The translations under genes were made by a program, and so were the position numbers. Of a stretch of 64,000 bases of DNA, positions 1 through 7,950 are shown one piece after another. Each line of letters opens with the position of its first letter. The stretch's first letter is position 1. Source of the DNA: Chitinophaga agri (GTDB lineage: Bacteria > Bacteroidota > Bacteroidia > Chitinophagales > Chitinophagaceae); the NCBI RefSeq assembly GCF_010093065.1, contig NZ_CP048113.1, positions 4,836,001 through 4,900,000 on the forward strand, given 5' to 3'. The notes beneath the pieces were generated by a model that saw only the letters and a list, made by a program, of their open reading frames with translations, made no database searches and had not been told where the DNA came from.

Positions 1-537
1 GTAGAATTTATAAGTGATTAATGAATCATAATGTGGATATTCAGGTCATGGCTGTGCCAATACCATATAGGTTCATTTTAAAAAACAACACGCACTGAAA
101 TGGAAAAAAGGGTTAAATGAATCTGGGTTCTCTCTGGATTGAACTACAGGTTCTATTGTTCGCTATTCGTTCTATTGCCGGTTGATAAGGTTACTGTAGG
201 TTGATGACCGAAATTATCTAAAAACATTACACAACTACATAAACCTGAACGATATTTTTACGCAATCGTTCTCGGTATCGATTCCGTAAATAAATTATTT
301 GCTTTTGTCAAGTATGGGCCATTTTTTGATAGCGTTGAGGACATTTTTACCCCCCGAAAAATCTCTTTCGCGGCATGGTCGCTGCCGATACGAATCCTGG
401 CCGGAAGGCCTGCCGAAAATATCCAGCTGTATCCTCAAAAAAACATGACGACAGCAAGTACTTTAGTTGCCATCGTCATATATAAACACGTATATCCTTT
501 ACTATAAATGCTTCTAACGGATTTAAATTTCATCCTT
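1..537. other. Gene-free left edge
   Basis: No open frame here shows a recognisable product, signal peptide or coding-like composition. It is AT-rich apart from a GC-richer patch near 360-430. It lies downstream of the minus-strand gene that ends at 538. I see no tRNA, terminator or repeat in it. It could contain the end of a feature starting outside the window. Confidence 0.5.
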
Positions 538-885
538 TTACTTTCCTTCCAGGCGTTGTGCCTCCTGATAACTTCCCAGTCTGAGCTTCACAGGAAACTG
601 TGTTTGCTTCTCCCAGTTCCATTCTTTCTTGCAAAAAAAACCAAAATGTTGATCATAATAATCGTTCGGTTTTAAAGGGGACTTCACGACCCTGTTTTGC
701 ATATCAGGAGGTATCTGAAACGACGATAAATACAAGGGAGAAAATGCCTCCTTCCTGTCCGTTAGCCACGATTTGCTTGACTTAGTCAAAGGATAAAGTG
801 GTCCTACGATCAATCTCACCTGGGCAGATACTTGCGTAAGGCAAGCAATTAGCAATAAACCTGCTATAATAGCCGCTCTTCTCAT
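538..885 (-). CDS. Small secreted protein of unknown function
   Basis: A 115-residue product starting at the ATG at 885; two codons upstream there is only an in-frame TTG. The N-terminus is a clear Sec signal peptide: two arginines, a hydrophobic core and a VSA-Q cleavage site near residue 22. The mature part is about 93 residues, basic and rich in Tyr, Phe and Trp, with one cysteine. I recognise no family. It stands 32 bp downstream of the YciO-type gene on the same strand and might be co-transcribed with it. The coding call rests on the signal peptide and the orientation. Confidence 0.6.
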   Translation of the reverse strand: MRRAAIIAGLLLIACLTQVSAQVRLIVGPLYPLTKSSKSWLTDRKEAFSPLYLSSFQIPPDMQNRVVKSPLKPNDYYDQHFGFFCKKEWNWEKQTQFPVKLRLGSYQEAQRLEGK

Positions 886-917
886 ATTCAATTTATTTTT
901 AAACGCATGATCATCTT

Positions 918-1535
918 TTATACAAGGGCCTCCCAGCTACCTGCGCCTTCCCTGATCAGTTCCGGTTCATCGCCTGTACAATCTACAACAGTGGAAAAGG
1001 CCATCCCGCCAATCCCGCCATCTACCACAATGTCTACGATGTTGCCAAATTTCTCATGTATGATCTCAGGGTCTGTGTATTCCTCTACGTATTCTTCAAT
1101 AGGAAGGGAGGTACTCATCACCGGGTTACCAAGTTCTTTGACGATCGTCCGGGCGATGTTATTATCGGGGATGCGTATACCAACCGTATCCTTCTTCTGT
1201 TTCAGCAAACGGGGAACAGCCCGGCTGGCTGGCAGAATAAAAGTATATGGTCCAGGCAATGCCTTTTTCAGCATACGGAAAATGGGCGTATCCACACTTT
1301 TCGCATAGTCCGATAAATGGCTGAGGTCATAACATACGAATGAGAACTGGGCTTTGGCCGGGTTAATATGTTTGATACGACAGATCCGTTCCACTGCTTT
1401 GGTCTGACAAATATCGCACCCCATACCATACACGGTATCGGTAGGATAGATAATCACACCTCCGTCTTTCAGACACTCAGTGATTGTCTTTAGATGTCGC
1501 GGATTCGGATTGTCCGGATGTACTGTTAAGAGCAT
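918..1535 (-). CDS. yciO: YciO-type Sua5/YrdC-domain protein
   Basis: A 205-residue protein with the YrdC/Sua5 double-stranded RNA-binding fold, which in TsaC/Sua5 makes L-threonylcarbamoyladenylate for the t6A modification of tRNAs. The N-terminal block with YPTDTVYGMGCD (about residues 30-41) is the nucleotide-binding signature. The following pattern, with PGPYTFIL, VPRLL and then TVGIRIPD, resembles E. coli YciO more than TsaC, and the chain lacks the extra C-terminal Sua5 domain. YciO proteins are paralogues whose own role is unsettled, so this may not be the main t6A enzyme. Start is ATG at 1535, divergent from mtgA across 108 bp. Confidence 0.85.
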   Translation of the reverse strand: MLLTVHPDNPNPRHLKTITECLKDGGVIIYPTDTVYGMGCDICQTKAVERICRIKHINPAKAQFSFVCYDLSHLSDYAKSVDTPIFRMLKKALPGPYTFILPASRAVPRLLKQKKDTVGIRIPDNNIARTIVKELGNPVMSTSLPIEEYVEEYTDPEIIHEKFGNIVDIVVDGGIGGMAFSTVVDCTGDEPELIREGAGSWEALV

Positions 1536-1590
1536 AATACGAATTTACGAAACTACTGCGGAAGCGCCCCAATTTCCAGGCCAACAGCTG

Positions 1591-1619
1591 TTGCACATTA
1601 AATAATCTTACTATCTTTC
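1591..1619 (+). promoter_or_regulatory. Candidate Bacteroidota-type promoter of mtgA
   Basis: TTG at 1591-1593 and TATCTTTC at 1612-1619 are separated by 18 bp. The second box matches TAnnTTTG at seven of eight positions. The start codon of mtgA follows 24 bp downstream, a normal leader length for this group. Predicted by eye only. Confidence 0.45.
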
Positions 1620-1643
1620 GGACCAATTTGAAAAACCAATCGG

Positions 1644-2357
1644 ATGAATACAAAGGGGATTGTTCCGAGAACATGGAGAAGGCTAAAAAGGATTGCACTT
1701 ATTCTGTTTATAGCACAATTTGTTTACATCATTATCTTAAAGTGGATCAATCCGCCCATTACGCTAACCATGATATCCAGCTGGTTTAGTCTGATGGGAA
1801 CGGATAAGCACTTTCATAAAACCTGGGTCAATTACGACGAGATATCCCAACATGCCAAACTGGCGGTACTGGCTAGTGAGGACCAACTCTTTCCTGATCA
1901 TAATGGCTTCGACTTCAAGTCCATCGAAAAAGCGATGAAGCATAATCAGAAAAGTAAAAAGATCAGAGGCGCCAGCACCATCAGTCAGCAGGTAGCAAAA
2001 AACGTTTTCCTGTGGCAGGGGCGTAGTTGGGTACGGAAGGGGCTCGAGGTCTACTTCACATTTATGATTGAGAAGATCTGGGGCAAGGAGCGTATCCTGG
2101 AAATGTACCTCAATGTGGCACAGATGGGAGATGGCATTTTCGGTATAGAAGCCGCTGCGCAGCAATATTATCACAAGGGAGCCGCCAGTCTGAACCGCGA
2201 ACAGGCGGCCATGATCGCTGCCTGCCTGCCAAACCCCGTTAAGTACACGGTAGTACCACCTGCACGAACTACTTCCTATCGTCAGCGTAAGATATTACAA
2301 CAGATGCGTTTTATCGCTCCCGATCCGGATATATCGGAACTGGTAAGGGGTGAATAG
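1644..2357 (+). CDS. mtgA: Monofunctional peptidoglycan glycosyltransferase
   Basis: A 237-residue GT51 enzyme that polymerises lipid II into glycan strands at the outer face of the inner membrane. One transmembrane helix lies at about residues 15-34. The GT51 motifs follow in order: ASEDQLFPDHNGFD with the catalytic Glu, then GASTISQQVAKN, then ILEMYLN with the second Glu. No penicillin-binding domain follows, and the length fits MtgA. It has its own candidate promoter and ends directly at a strong hairpin shared with the convergent NadR-like gene. Confidence 0.95.
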   Translation: MNTKGIVPRTWRRLKRIALILFIAQFVYIIILKWINPPITLTMISSWFSLMGTDKHFHKTWVNYDEISQHAKLAVLASEDQLFPDHNGFDFKSIEKAMKHNQKSKKIRGASTISQQVAKNVFLWQGRSWVRKGLEVYFTFMIEKIWGKERILEMYLNVAQMGDGIFGIEAAAQQYYHKGAASLNREQAAMIAACLPNPVKYTVVPPARTTSYRQRKILQQMRFIAPDPDISELVRGE

Positions 2358-2427
2358 CAACGACTATTATAAGAAAGAAGGGGTACCAATGCGATTGGTA
2401 CCCCTTCTTTCTTATAATAGTCATTGC
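2357..2427. terminator. Bidirectional terminator with 34-bp arms
   Basis: Arms at 2357-2390 and 2394-2427 are inverted complements with one mismatch (2361/2423) around a GCG loop; the inner 29 bp are perfect. It overlaps the stop codon of mtgA on one side and that of the NadR-like gene on the other, so both genes end inside it. The arms carry A/T-rich and G/C-rich segments symmetrically, as expected for termination in both directions. Confidence 0.85.
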
Positions 2428-2942
2428 CGTAATAACCTGTCAATGGCGGCTATGGCACTTGTCTGCCTTTCTTCGAAACCGCCCCTGATCTCGACCCATG
2501 GTACTCCTGACGCAATCACCAGTTCACGGTAGATATTGTAAAAATATTCACGCATCTCCGGGTCGGGATGCTCACGTTGTGGGTCTTCGACCCACGGAAG
2601 GTCAATATAGGTCAGCAGATACAGATCATAGTGCCGGGCGGCAATGTGTTGCAGAATGACCGGATCACAATTACCGTATTTATGTTCGCTCCATACCTTA
2701 ATGACATGCAGGTCTGTATCACAGATCAGCAGGCGGTTAGCCTGTGTGGCCAGCCGGTCCTCTAACGCCAGCTGCCCCTCAGCCATCAGCGTGAGGTCGT
2801 GTTGTTCATAAGGCCTGGGCAATTCCTCCAGGTACTGCCGGGCATATTCAGGTACCCACATCGTTTTAAAATGTGTGGCCAGCTGCTCACTTAATGTACT
2901 CTTTCCGGTCGACTCCGGGCCTATAACAACGACTCTCAACAT
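2421..2942 (-). CDS. NadR-like nicotinamide riboside kinase (ATPase)
   Basis: A 173-residue P-loop kinase resembling the C-terminal ribosylnicotinamide kinase domain of NadR. The Walker A motif is GPESTGKST at residues 8-16, followed by VPEYARQYLEE, typical of NadR kinases, and an LLICDTDLHVIKVWSE block where the substrate and metal site is expected. It lacks the N-terminal DNA-binding and NMN adenylyltransferase parts of E. coli NadR. It follows pnuC by 8 bp. PnuC brings nicotinamide riboside into the cell and this kinase would trap it as NMN. A thiamine-pathway role is less likely, since no thiamine pyrophosphokinase features are present. Confidence 0.85.
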   Translation of the reverse strand: MLRVVVIGPESTGKSTLSEQLATHFKTMWVPEYARQYLEELPRPYEQHDLTLMAEGQLALEDRLATQANRLLICDTDLHVIKVWSEHKYGNCDPVILQHIAARHYDLYLLTYIDLPWVEDPQREHPDPEMREYFYNIYRELVIASGVPWVEIRGGFEERQTSAIAAIDRLLRQ

Positions 2943-2950
2943 ATGATAAT

Positions 2951-3586
2951 TTACTTTGCCAGTCCTGCAGCTTGTTGTTCCCGCCAGATCTTCATCCAGC
3001 TGAAATATCCCAGTATGGCAACTATAAACAGGAAAATGGTCAGTACGGCTGTTGGTAACAGGTGCTTGTGAAATAACAGGGGTATTGCCACCAGGTTAGA
3101 AACGTTCAGTACCAGCCAGTTTTCAATCTTTCTCTTTGCCAGTAGCCACATGCCGGCACAGGCGGTAGCAGACACAAATCCATCCACCACAGCAACATCC
3201 GATTTGGAATAGGTAGTGAGCAGATAAGCGAACACTCCCCAGCCGACGACCGTGATAAGCCCTGTTATCAACCAGTCTTTACCATTCGCTCTGGTCACCG
3301 GGGTTTCAGGACCATCTGCTCCTTTTTTGGCCCAGTGATACCAGCCATAGGCACTCATGATGAAATAATAGATATTCAGCGTCGCTTCTGCATATAACAT
3401 GAACTCCGCCCTCGATAACAGGTAGGCATAAATACCCGTGCTCACCAGACCGGTCGGGTACAGCCAGATGCTGTTCTGTTTGCTGAAGAGCACACTGATG
3501 GCACCAAATAGCGCTGCCACTATTTCCAGCCAACTCATCGCTTTTATTCCTTCCTGCAAACCCTGATATAGCGTGTCAAAAATCAT
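2951..3586 (-). CDS. pnuC: PnuC-family vitamin-precursor transporter
   Basis: A 211-residue inner membrane protein with about seven hydrophobic segments and PnuC family hallmarks, including an early WLEIVAALFGAISVLFS block, a WLYPTGLVSTGIYAY block and a late NWLVLNVSNLVAIPLLF block. PnuC proteins carry nicotinamide riboside by facilitated diffusion; the related PnuT carries thiamine. The adjacent NadR-like kinase favours nicotinamide riboside. It is the middle gene of a likely three-gene transcript, 22 bp after the PNGase F-like gene. I found no riboswitch directly before it. Confidence 0.9.
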   Translation of the reverse strand: MIFDTLYQGLQEGIKAMSWLEIVAALFGAISVLFSKQNSIWLYPTGLVSTGIYAYLLSRAEFMLYAEATLNIYYFIMSAYGWYHWAKKGADGPETPVTRANGKDWLITGLITVVGWGVFAYLLTTYSKSDVAVVDGFVSATACAGMWLLAKRKIENWLVLNVSNLVAIPLLFHKHLLPTAVLTIFLFIVAILGYFSWMKIWREQQAAGLAK

Positions 3587-3608
3587 TTCGAAAGATTATA
3601 CTGCTTAA

Positions 3609-5279
3609 TTATTCAGCTATTAAACATCCAGCTACGTTCCAGGCACTGAAGCTGCCGCCTTCTCTTTCTCCTAATGGAATAGCCACTTTAAATGTATGCA
3701 GTCCCGGCGTGAGATCAGGCAAAGGTATGGTAACCGGTTCAGTTACACCACCCGGACACCAGTTGGACCTGCTCAGGTCAGAAGAGGAGAGACCATTGAT
3801 GAAGTTACCTGTTGCCGGATTCAGTAAGCGGAAGTTTCCACAGTCTGTTCTCCAGGGAATGAAGTGATATACCCGCTGCCCGTCGACAAAGATCTCATTC
3901 AGCTTCTTATTGAACTCATCTCCGCCACCCCAGCCGCCATGGCCGGTAGTGGTATAACGCAGCCGCAGGTTTTTCAGGCCTGCAGGGACATTTACGGTCA
4001 CTGCCAGCGAATCCTTTCCGAACATGGTACCATATTCCTGACCCGCCATTTCCATCAGGTTAGTGGAGTTGAAGATCGGCATGATCCAGTGCTTTTTAGT
4101 GGTAGTATCCTGGTCATTGTCCGCCGGATAATACTTCAGTCGCAGACTCACCTTGTGTCCTCCTTTATCATAGTTACCCACAAATACACCTATCCAGACG
4201 TCCCCTTCCAGACGTGGTTGTAATTCTGTGATGTCCTGACGGTATACGGCAGAATCAGCCCACTGATAACCTTTGATCTTCACTTTTTTGTTGTATTCAC
4301 TGATGCCGAAAGGCGTGAAAAAGCGCATCAGTTCCAAAGTAGGCAGGTAGCTGTCCGTAGCTATAACCCCACGGTACTTCTCATGATAAGCCGGTAGCGC
4401 ATTTACACCGTTTTTTAATCCGTCCAGGAATGACTGCTTTTTATCCATCGGAATCATAAATACAGCACCTGTGCGGTCATAGGAATCTCCGTTGGAAAAT
4501 GCTGCTACTTCGGCAAACAGGGTGCCGACTGGCAGTTTAGGCAGCTTCACCTTCTTCAGGATCACAGTACCTCCCGCATAGTGGTAGGTCACATTCTCCT
4601 GATCATCGGCCGGATCATGGTGTTCATTGCCCCAGCTGATCTGCTCATCAGTGAAAATTGGAATAGTGGTGAATCTGTTTTCAATTACCTGGCGCAGGTA
4701 AGTGGCGTCGTCCACCAGCTGGCCCATAGATGCAGGCCATTGTAATTCAGTGTCTTTTATAGTATGCAGATCTACTTTTGTCGCAATATATTCGGCAGTA
4801 CCGTTACGTACCGTTCTGAGTATCAGTCCCAGACCAGGCGCATAACCCTGAATCGGTGTTCCTTTTACCGGTAGTGCATCTGTGTACCAGATCTCAATGC
4901 TATTGGAGCGAACCCTCATTTTGGCCTTCTTACAGGGATATCCCAGTATAGTGTCTGTACCCGGTATCAGTTCCGGCTGATCATATTCAGCGAATGGCTT
5001 CTTAAATGTGAGCAGATGGCCTTCCTTGTCTTTGATCTGCTGGTAGGTTACCTTTCCTTTCTGGTCCAGCAGCTGCAGTTCTTTCTGTGCGACGGGATCA
5101 ACAGGTGCAAAACGGGCTTTATCTCCGCTGATGATCAGCTTAATATTCCCATCAGGCACTTCTTTTCCATTGTACCTGAATCCATATGTGACCTCGGCAC
5201 CGGCCTTTGTTCCTTTCGACTGTGCGAATGCGCTCCCTGCGACAAGCAGGGTCATCCACACGAATGACATTTTCTTCAT
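3609..5279 (-). CDS. Secreted PNGase F-like protein with GLPGLI-like N-terminal region
   Basis: A 556-residue exported protein with a signal peptide ending near AFA-QS (residue 20). Residues about 25-190 resemble the GLPGLI family, with a PGLGLILRTVRNG segment. The C-terminal part, about 255-556, resembles peptide:N-glycosidase F, which releases N-glycans from asparagine. A likely catalytic Asp lies in SYDRTG (near residue 266) and a likely catalytic Glu in the GGGDEFN segment (near 450). Trp/Cys-rich segments LSRSNWCPGG and SFSAWNV are also seen. It heads a minus-strand group with pnuC and the NadR-like kinase. The link to NAD salvage is unclear and may be only positional. Confidence 0.8.
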   Translation of the reverse strand: MKKMSFVWMTLLVAGSAFAQSKGTKAGAEVTYGFRYNGKEVPDGNIKLIISGDKARFAPVDPVAQKELQLLDQKGKVTYQQIKDKEGHLLTFKKPFAEYDQPELIPGTDTILGYPCKKAKMRVRSNSIEIWYTDALPVKGTPIQGYAPGLGLILRTVRNGTAEYIATKVDLHTIKDTELQWPASMGQLVDDATYLRQVIENRFTTIPIFTDEQISWGNEHHDPADDQENVTYHYAGGTVILKKVKLPKLPVGTLFAEVAAFSNGDSYDRTGAVFMIPMDKKQSFLDGLKNGVNALPAYHEKYRGVIATDSYLPTLELMRFFTPFGISEYNKKVKIKGYQWADSAVYRQDITELQPRLEGDVWIGVFVGNYDKGGHKVSLRLKYYPADNDQDTTTKKHWIMPIFNSTNLMEMAGQEYGTMFGKDSLAVTVNVPAGLKNLRLRYTTTGHGGWGGGDEFNKKLNEIFVDGQRVYHFIPWRTDCGNFRLLNPATGNFINGLSSSDLSRSNWCPGGVTEPVTIPLPDLTPGLHTFKVAIPLGEREGGSFSAWNVAGCLIAE

Positions 5280-5324
5280 AAGTATAAGTGTATCCTATTT
5301 ATGGCTAAAGATACTGGTATAAAT

Positions 5325-5359
5325 AAAAAAAGCACAGTCAAAAGACTGCGCTCTTTTTT
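5325..5359 (-). terminator. Terminator after nfu
   Basis: Nine-base arms at 5331-5339 and 5344-5352 surround an AAAA loop and are flanked by A and T runs. The single non-matching pair becomes G-U in RNA read from the minus strand and A-C in the other direction. It therefore fits termination of the minus-strand nfu transcript ending at 5386. Confidence 0.65.
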
Positions 5360-5385
5360 AACACTATCATTCTCTCAACTATGGC

Positions 5386-5982
5386 TTATTCTGCTTCTGC
5401 CACTACTTCTTTCACTTCTGGAATCATACGCTTCATCATGCCTTCAATACCGGCTTTCAGCGTGATCATAGAAGATGGGCAGCCTGAACAGGACCCCTGC
5501 AGCATCAACGTCACAGTACCGTCGTCGTAATCTTTAAACTGAATTGCACCACCATCCATTTCTACCGCTGGCTTTACGTAGTTCTCAAGTAATTCCTTGA
5601 TACGTTTTACAACATCGGTATCATCTGCACTTACTTCATTGGTGGCAGCTGCTTTTGTAACCACTATTTCCTCTTCGTTAACAACAGGACGGTTATCTTC
5701 CAGGTATTCCTTCAGGAAGGCTTTAATAGTAGGTATAATATCGTTCCAATCAGTGTCTGGCGTCTTCGTGAGTGTAATGAAGTTCGCCATGATAAAAACT
5801 CCTCTGATAAACGGGAAGCTGAACAACTCAACAGCCAATGGAGATGGCTTAGCGCTCGCCTCATCAGGGAAATCGATGTGCTTACCAGGGTACAACAGTT
5901 TGTTAGCTACAAACTTCATTGTCTCCGGATTGGGCGTCATTTCTGTATATATACTGATTATGGGATTGCCTGTTTTGATCAT
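5386..5982 (-). CDS. NifU/Nfu-type iron-sulfur scaffold protein
   Basis: A 198-residue cytoplasmic protein with two domains. Residues about 1-95 match the Nfu N-terminal domain (IYTEMTPNPETMKFV). Residues about 123-195 form the NifU C-terminal domain with the cluster-binding pair C165-SG-P-C168 in GSCSGCPSS. Such proteins carry assembled Fe-S clusters to target enzymes. Plausible clients in this window are NadA and glutamate synthase, although nothing shows a direct link. It is transcribed alone, divergent from the GHL10 gene. Confidence 0.9.
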   Translation of the reverse strand: MIKTGNPIISIYTEMTPNPETMKFVANKLLYPGKHIDFPDEASAKPSPLAVELFSFPFIRGVFIMANFITLTKTPDTDWNDIIPTIKAFLKEYLEDNRPVVNEEEIVVTKAAATNEVSADDTDVVKRIKELLENYVKPAVEMDGGAIQFKDYDDGTVTLMLQGSCSGCPSSMITLKAGIEGMMKRMIPEVKEVVAEAE

Positions 5983-6184
5983 AGTACACTAAACTTTTAT
6001 GATGGGACAAAGGTAGCAACTTTCGCTCACATACCCAGTGGAATCAACCGTAATACCCATCGAATTTTACAATGCGGATATAGATAAATTTTGCATCACA
6101 TGTCATTTAACACTGTTTTCTCCTTATTTCCGGCACCGTTTGTGCTGCATAACCAACTTCATAATCAACCTTCCGTATAACGGA

Positions 6185-6214
6185 TTGGTGGAATGATTCG
6201 TTTTGTTATTTTCG
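6185..6214 (+). promoter_or_regulatory. Candidate promoter of the GHL10 gene
   Basis: TTG at 6185-6187 and TATTTTCG at 6207-6214 are separated by 19 bp, close to the Bacteroidota pattern of a TTTG box and a TAnnTTTG box. The start codon lies 32 bp downstream. Found by eye. Confidence 0.45.
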
Positions 6215-6246
6215 CAGTTTTCAGGTCTTAACCTACAATTAGTAGA

Positions 6247-7779
6247 ATGTTGAAGTATTTATTGGGAGTTGCGCTGCTACTGACGGGCATCTTCGGTCAG
6301 GCACTTGCACAACTGCCGCCTAAACGGGAATTTCGTGCAGTATGGATCGCCACGGTAGAAAACATTGACTGGCCCTCCCGAAGGGGCCTGCCAGTGGAAA
6401 CACAGAAACAGGAATTTATTAATCTACTTGATAAACAGCAACGCAATGGTATGAACGCGGTGATCGTACAGATACGCCCGGTCGCCGATGCTTTCTACGA
6501 TTCTCCTTTCGAGCCCTGGTCCGAATACATCACCGGTACCCAGGGACAAGCGCCCAACCCTTATTATGATCCGCTTCGTTTTATGCTGGAAGAGACGCAT
6601 AAAAGAGGAATGGAATTTCATGCATGGTTCAATCCTTACCGCGCCGCTATTCGCAATACAACGTCCAACCACATCACCCGCATGCGTCCTCAGTGGTTCG
6701 TAACGTTTGATGGTAAAAAATACTTCGACCCGGGCATTCCGGAGGTCCGTGAATATGTGACCAATATCATCCGTGACGTAGTACGCCGCTATGATATTGA
6801 CGCTGTACATTTTGATGACTATTTCTATCCTTACCCGGTTCCGGGAAAAGAATTTGGCGACAACAACTCCTACCGCCAGTATGGTCGCAACATGATGAAA
6901 GACGACTGGCGCCGCTGGAATGTAGACACGATCATCCAGATGGTAGGTAAAATGATCAAGGAAGAAAAACCCTGGGTAAAATTCGGTATCAGTCCGTTCG
7001 GCATCTGGCGTAATAAGAATAAAGACCCTGAAGGTTCTTACTCTTCAGGTCTGTCCAACTACGACGACCTCTATGCTGATGTACTCAAATGGCTCAAAAA
7101 CGGCTGGATAGATTATGTCGCGCCACAGCTCTACTGGGAGCGGGGCCATCGTGTAGCCAATTATGAGTTGCTGCTGAACTGGTGGGCCCAGCATGGGTAT
7201 GGTCGCAATGTCTACATCGGCCATGGTGTATACCGCCTTAAAAGTAATGCTGCCTGGAGTATTCCCAACGAACTGCCTGTACAGATCACCGAGGTACGTA
7301 CACTCAACACTATACACGGCAGCGCCTTTTACAGCGCCAAGTCCTTCAATGGTAATCCTTTAGGCATTGAAGACAGTCTCCGCAACCACTTTTACCGTTA
7401 CCCCGCACTCAGACCAGCAATGCCCTGGATCAACATGCCATCGCCATTTCCGCCCTACTTCGTGGATGCGTTTGAACGCACAGATGGATTGCATCTGCAC
7501 TGGGCTGACCAGGATACATCCGGGCGTACGCAGCAATATGTGCTGTACCGCTTCGATGCCAATGAGTCTATTAACCTGGGTGATCCGACTAAAATACTGG
7601 CGATCGTACAGCAACAGTCGGAACCACAATATGTAGATCTCTCTTATGTAAAAGGCAGGCTGTACACATATGTTGTGACTGCCCTGAACAGGATGCAGAC
7701 GGAAAGCTGGGCCAGCGATCCCTTGTATATGCGTTTCTCAGGCAAAAAGACCCAGTTCATTATTGATCCTGAACCGTAG
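6247..7779 (+). CDS. Secreted GHL10 (DUF187) glycoside hydrolase-like protein
   Basis: A 510-residue exported protein with a signal peptide of about 21 residues (LAQ-LPP). Residues about 27-350 form the GHL10/DUF187 TIM-barrel, recognised from FRAVWIATVENIDWPS, an AWFNPYRA block, the DAVHFDDYFYP block with acidic residues where a retaining glycosidase would have its catalytic pair, and the IDYVAPQLYWERG block. Residues about 400-500 look like a fibronectin type III module. Some relatives act on peptidoglycan lacking the peptide stem. The exact substrate here is unknown. It ends before a bidirectional terminator shared with pafA. Confidence 0.88.
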   Translation: MLKYLLGVALLLTGIFGQALAQLPPKREFRAVWIATVENIDWPSRRGLPVETQKQEFINLLDKQQRNGMNAVIVQIRPVADAFYDSPFEPWSEYITGTQGQAPNPYYDPLRFMLEETHKRGMEFHAWFNPYRAAIRNTTSNHITRMRPQWFVTFDGKKYFDPGIPEVREYVTNIIRDVVRRYDIDAVHFDDYFYPYPVPGKEFGDNNSYRQYGRNMMKDDWRRWNVDTIIQMVGKMIKEEKPWVKFGISPFGIWRNKNKDPEGSYSSGLSNYDDLYADVLKWLKNGWIDYVAPQLYWERGHRVANYELLLNWWAQHGYGRNVYIGHGVYRLKSNAAWSIPNELPVQITEVRTLNTIHGSAFYSAKSFNGNPLGIEDSLRNHFYRYPALRPAMPWINMPSPFPPYFVDAFERTDGLHLHWADQDTSGRTQQYVLYRFDANESINLGDPTKILAIVQQQSEPQYVDLSYVKGRLYTYVVTALNRMQTESWASDPLYMRFSGKKTQFIIDPEP

Positions 7780-7855
7780 AAAATCCATTAAGCATTAGGA
7801 ACTGGGATTATTGCTAAAATATTCTTACTCAAAGAAGAAATACGATATTAATATT

Positions 7856-7897
7856 AAAAGAAAGGGGGCTTCTATTAAATAGAGCCCCCTTTCTTTT
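7856..7897. terminator. Bidirectional terminator between GHL10 gene and pafA
   Basis: Fifteen-base perfect arms at 7856-7870 and 7883-7897 surround a 12-base loop. A run of A on the left and T on the right make it usable from both convergent genes. Confidence 0.85.
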
Positions 7898-7950
7898 TTC
7901 ATCCATCGATCCCAATCTCCGCTACATTTCAATTTCTAATTCCTAATTAA

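Noticed and set aside
2951..3586. PnuT thiamine transporter with TPP riboswitch
   Set aside because: No THI-box-like sequence precedes the operon and the partner kinase is NadR-like rather than a thiamine pyrophosphokinase.
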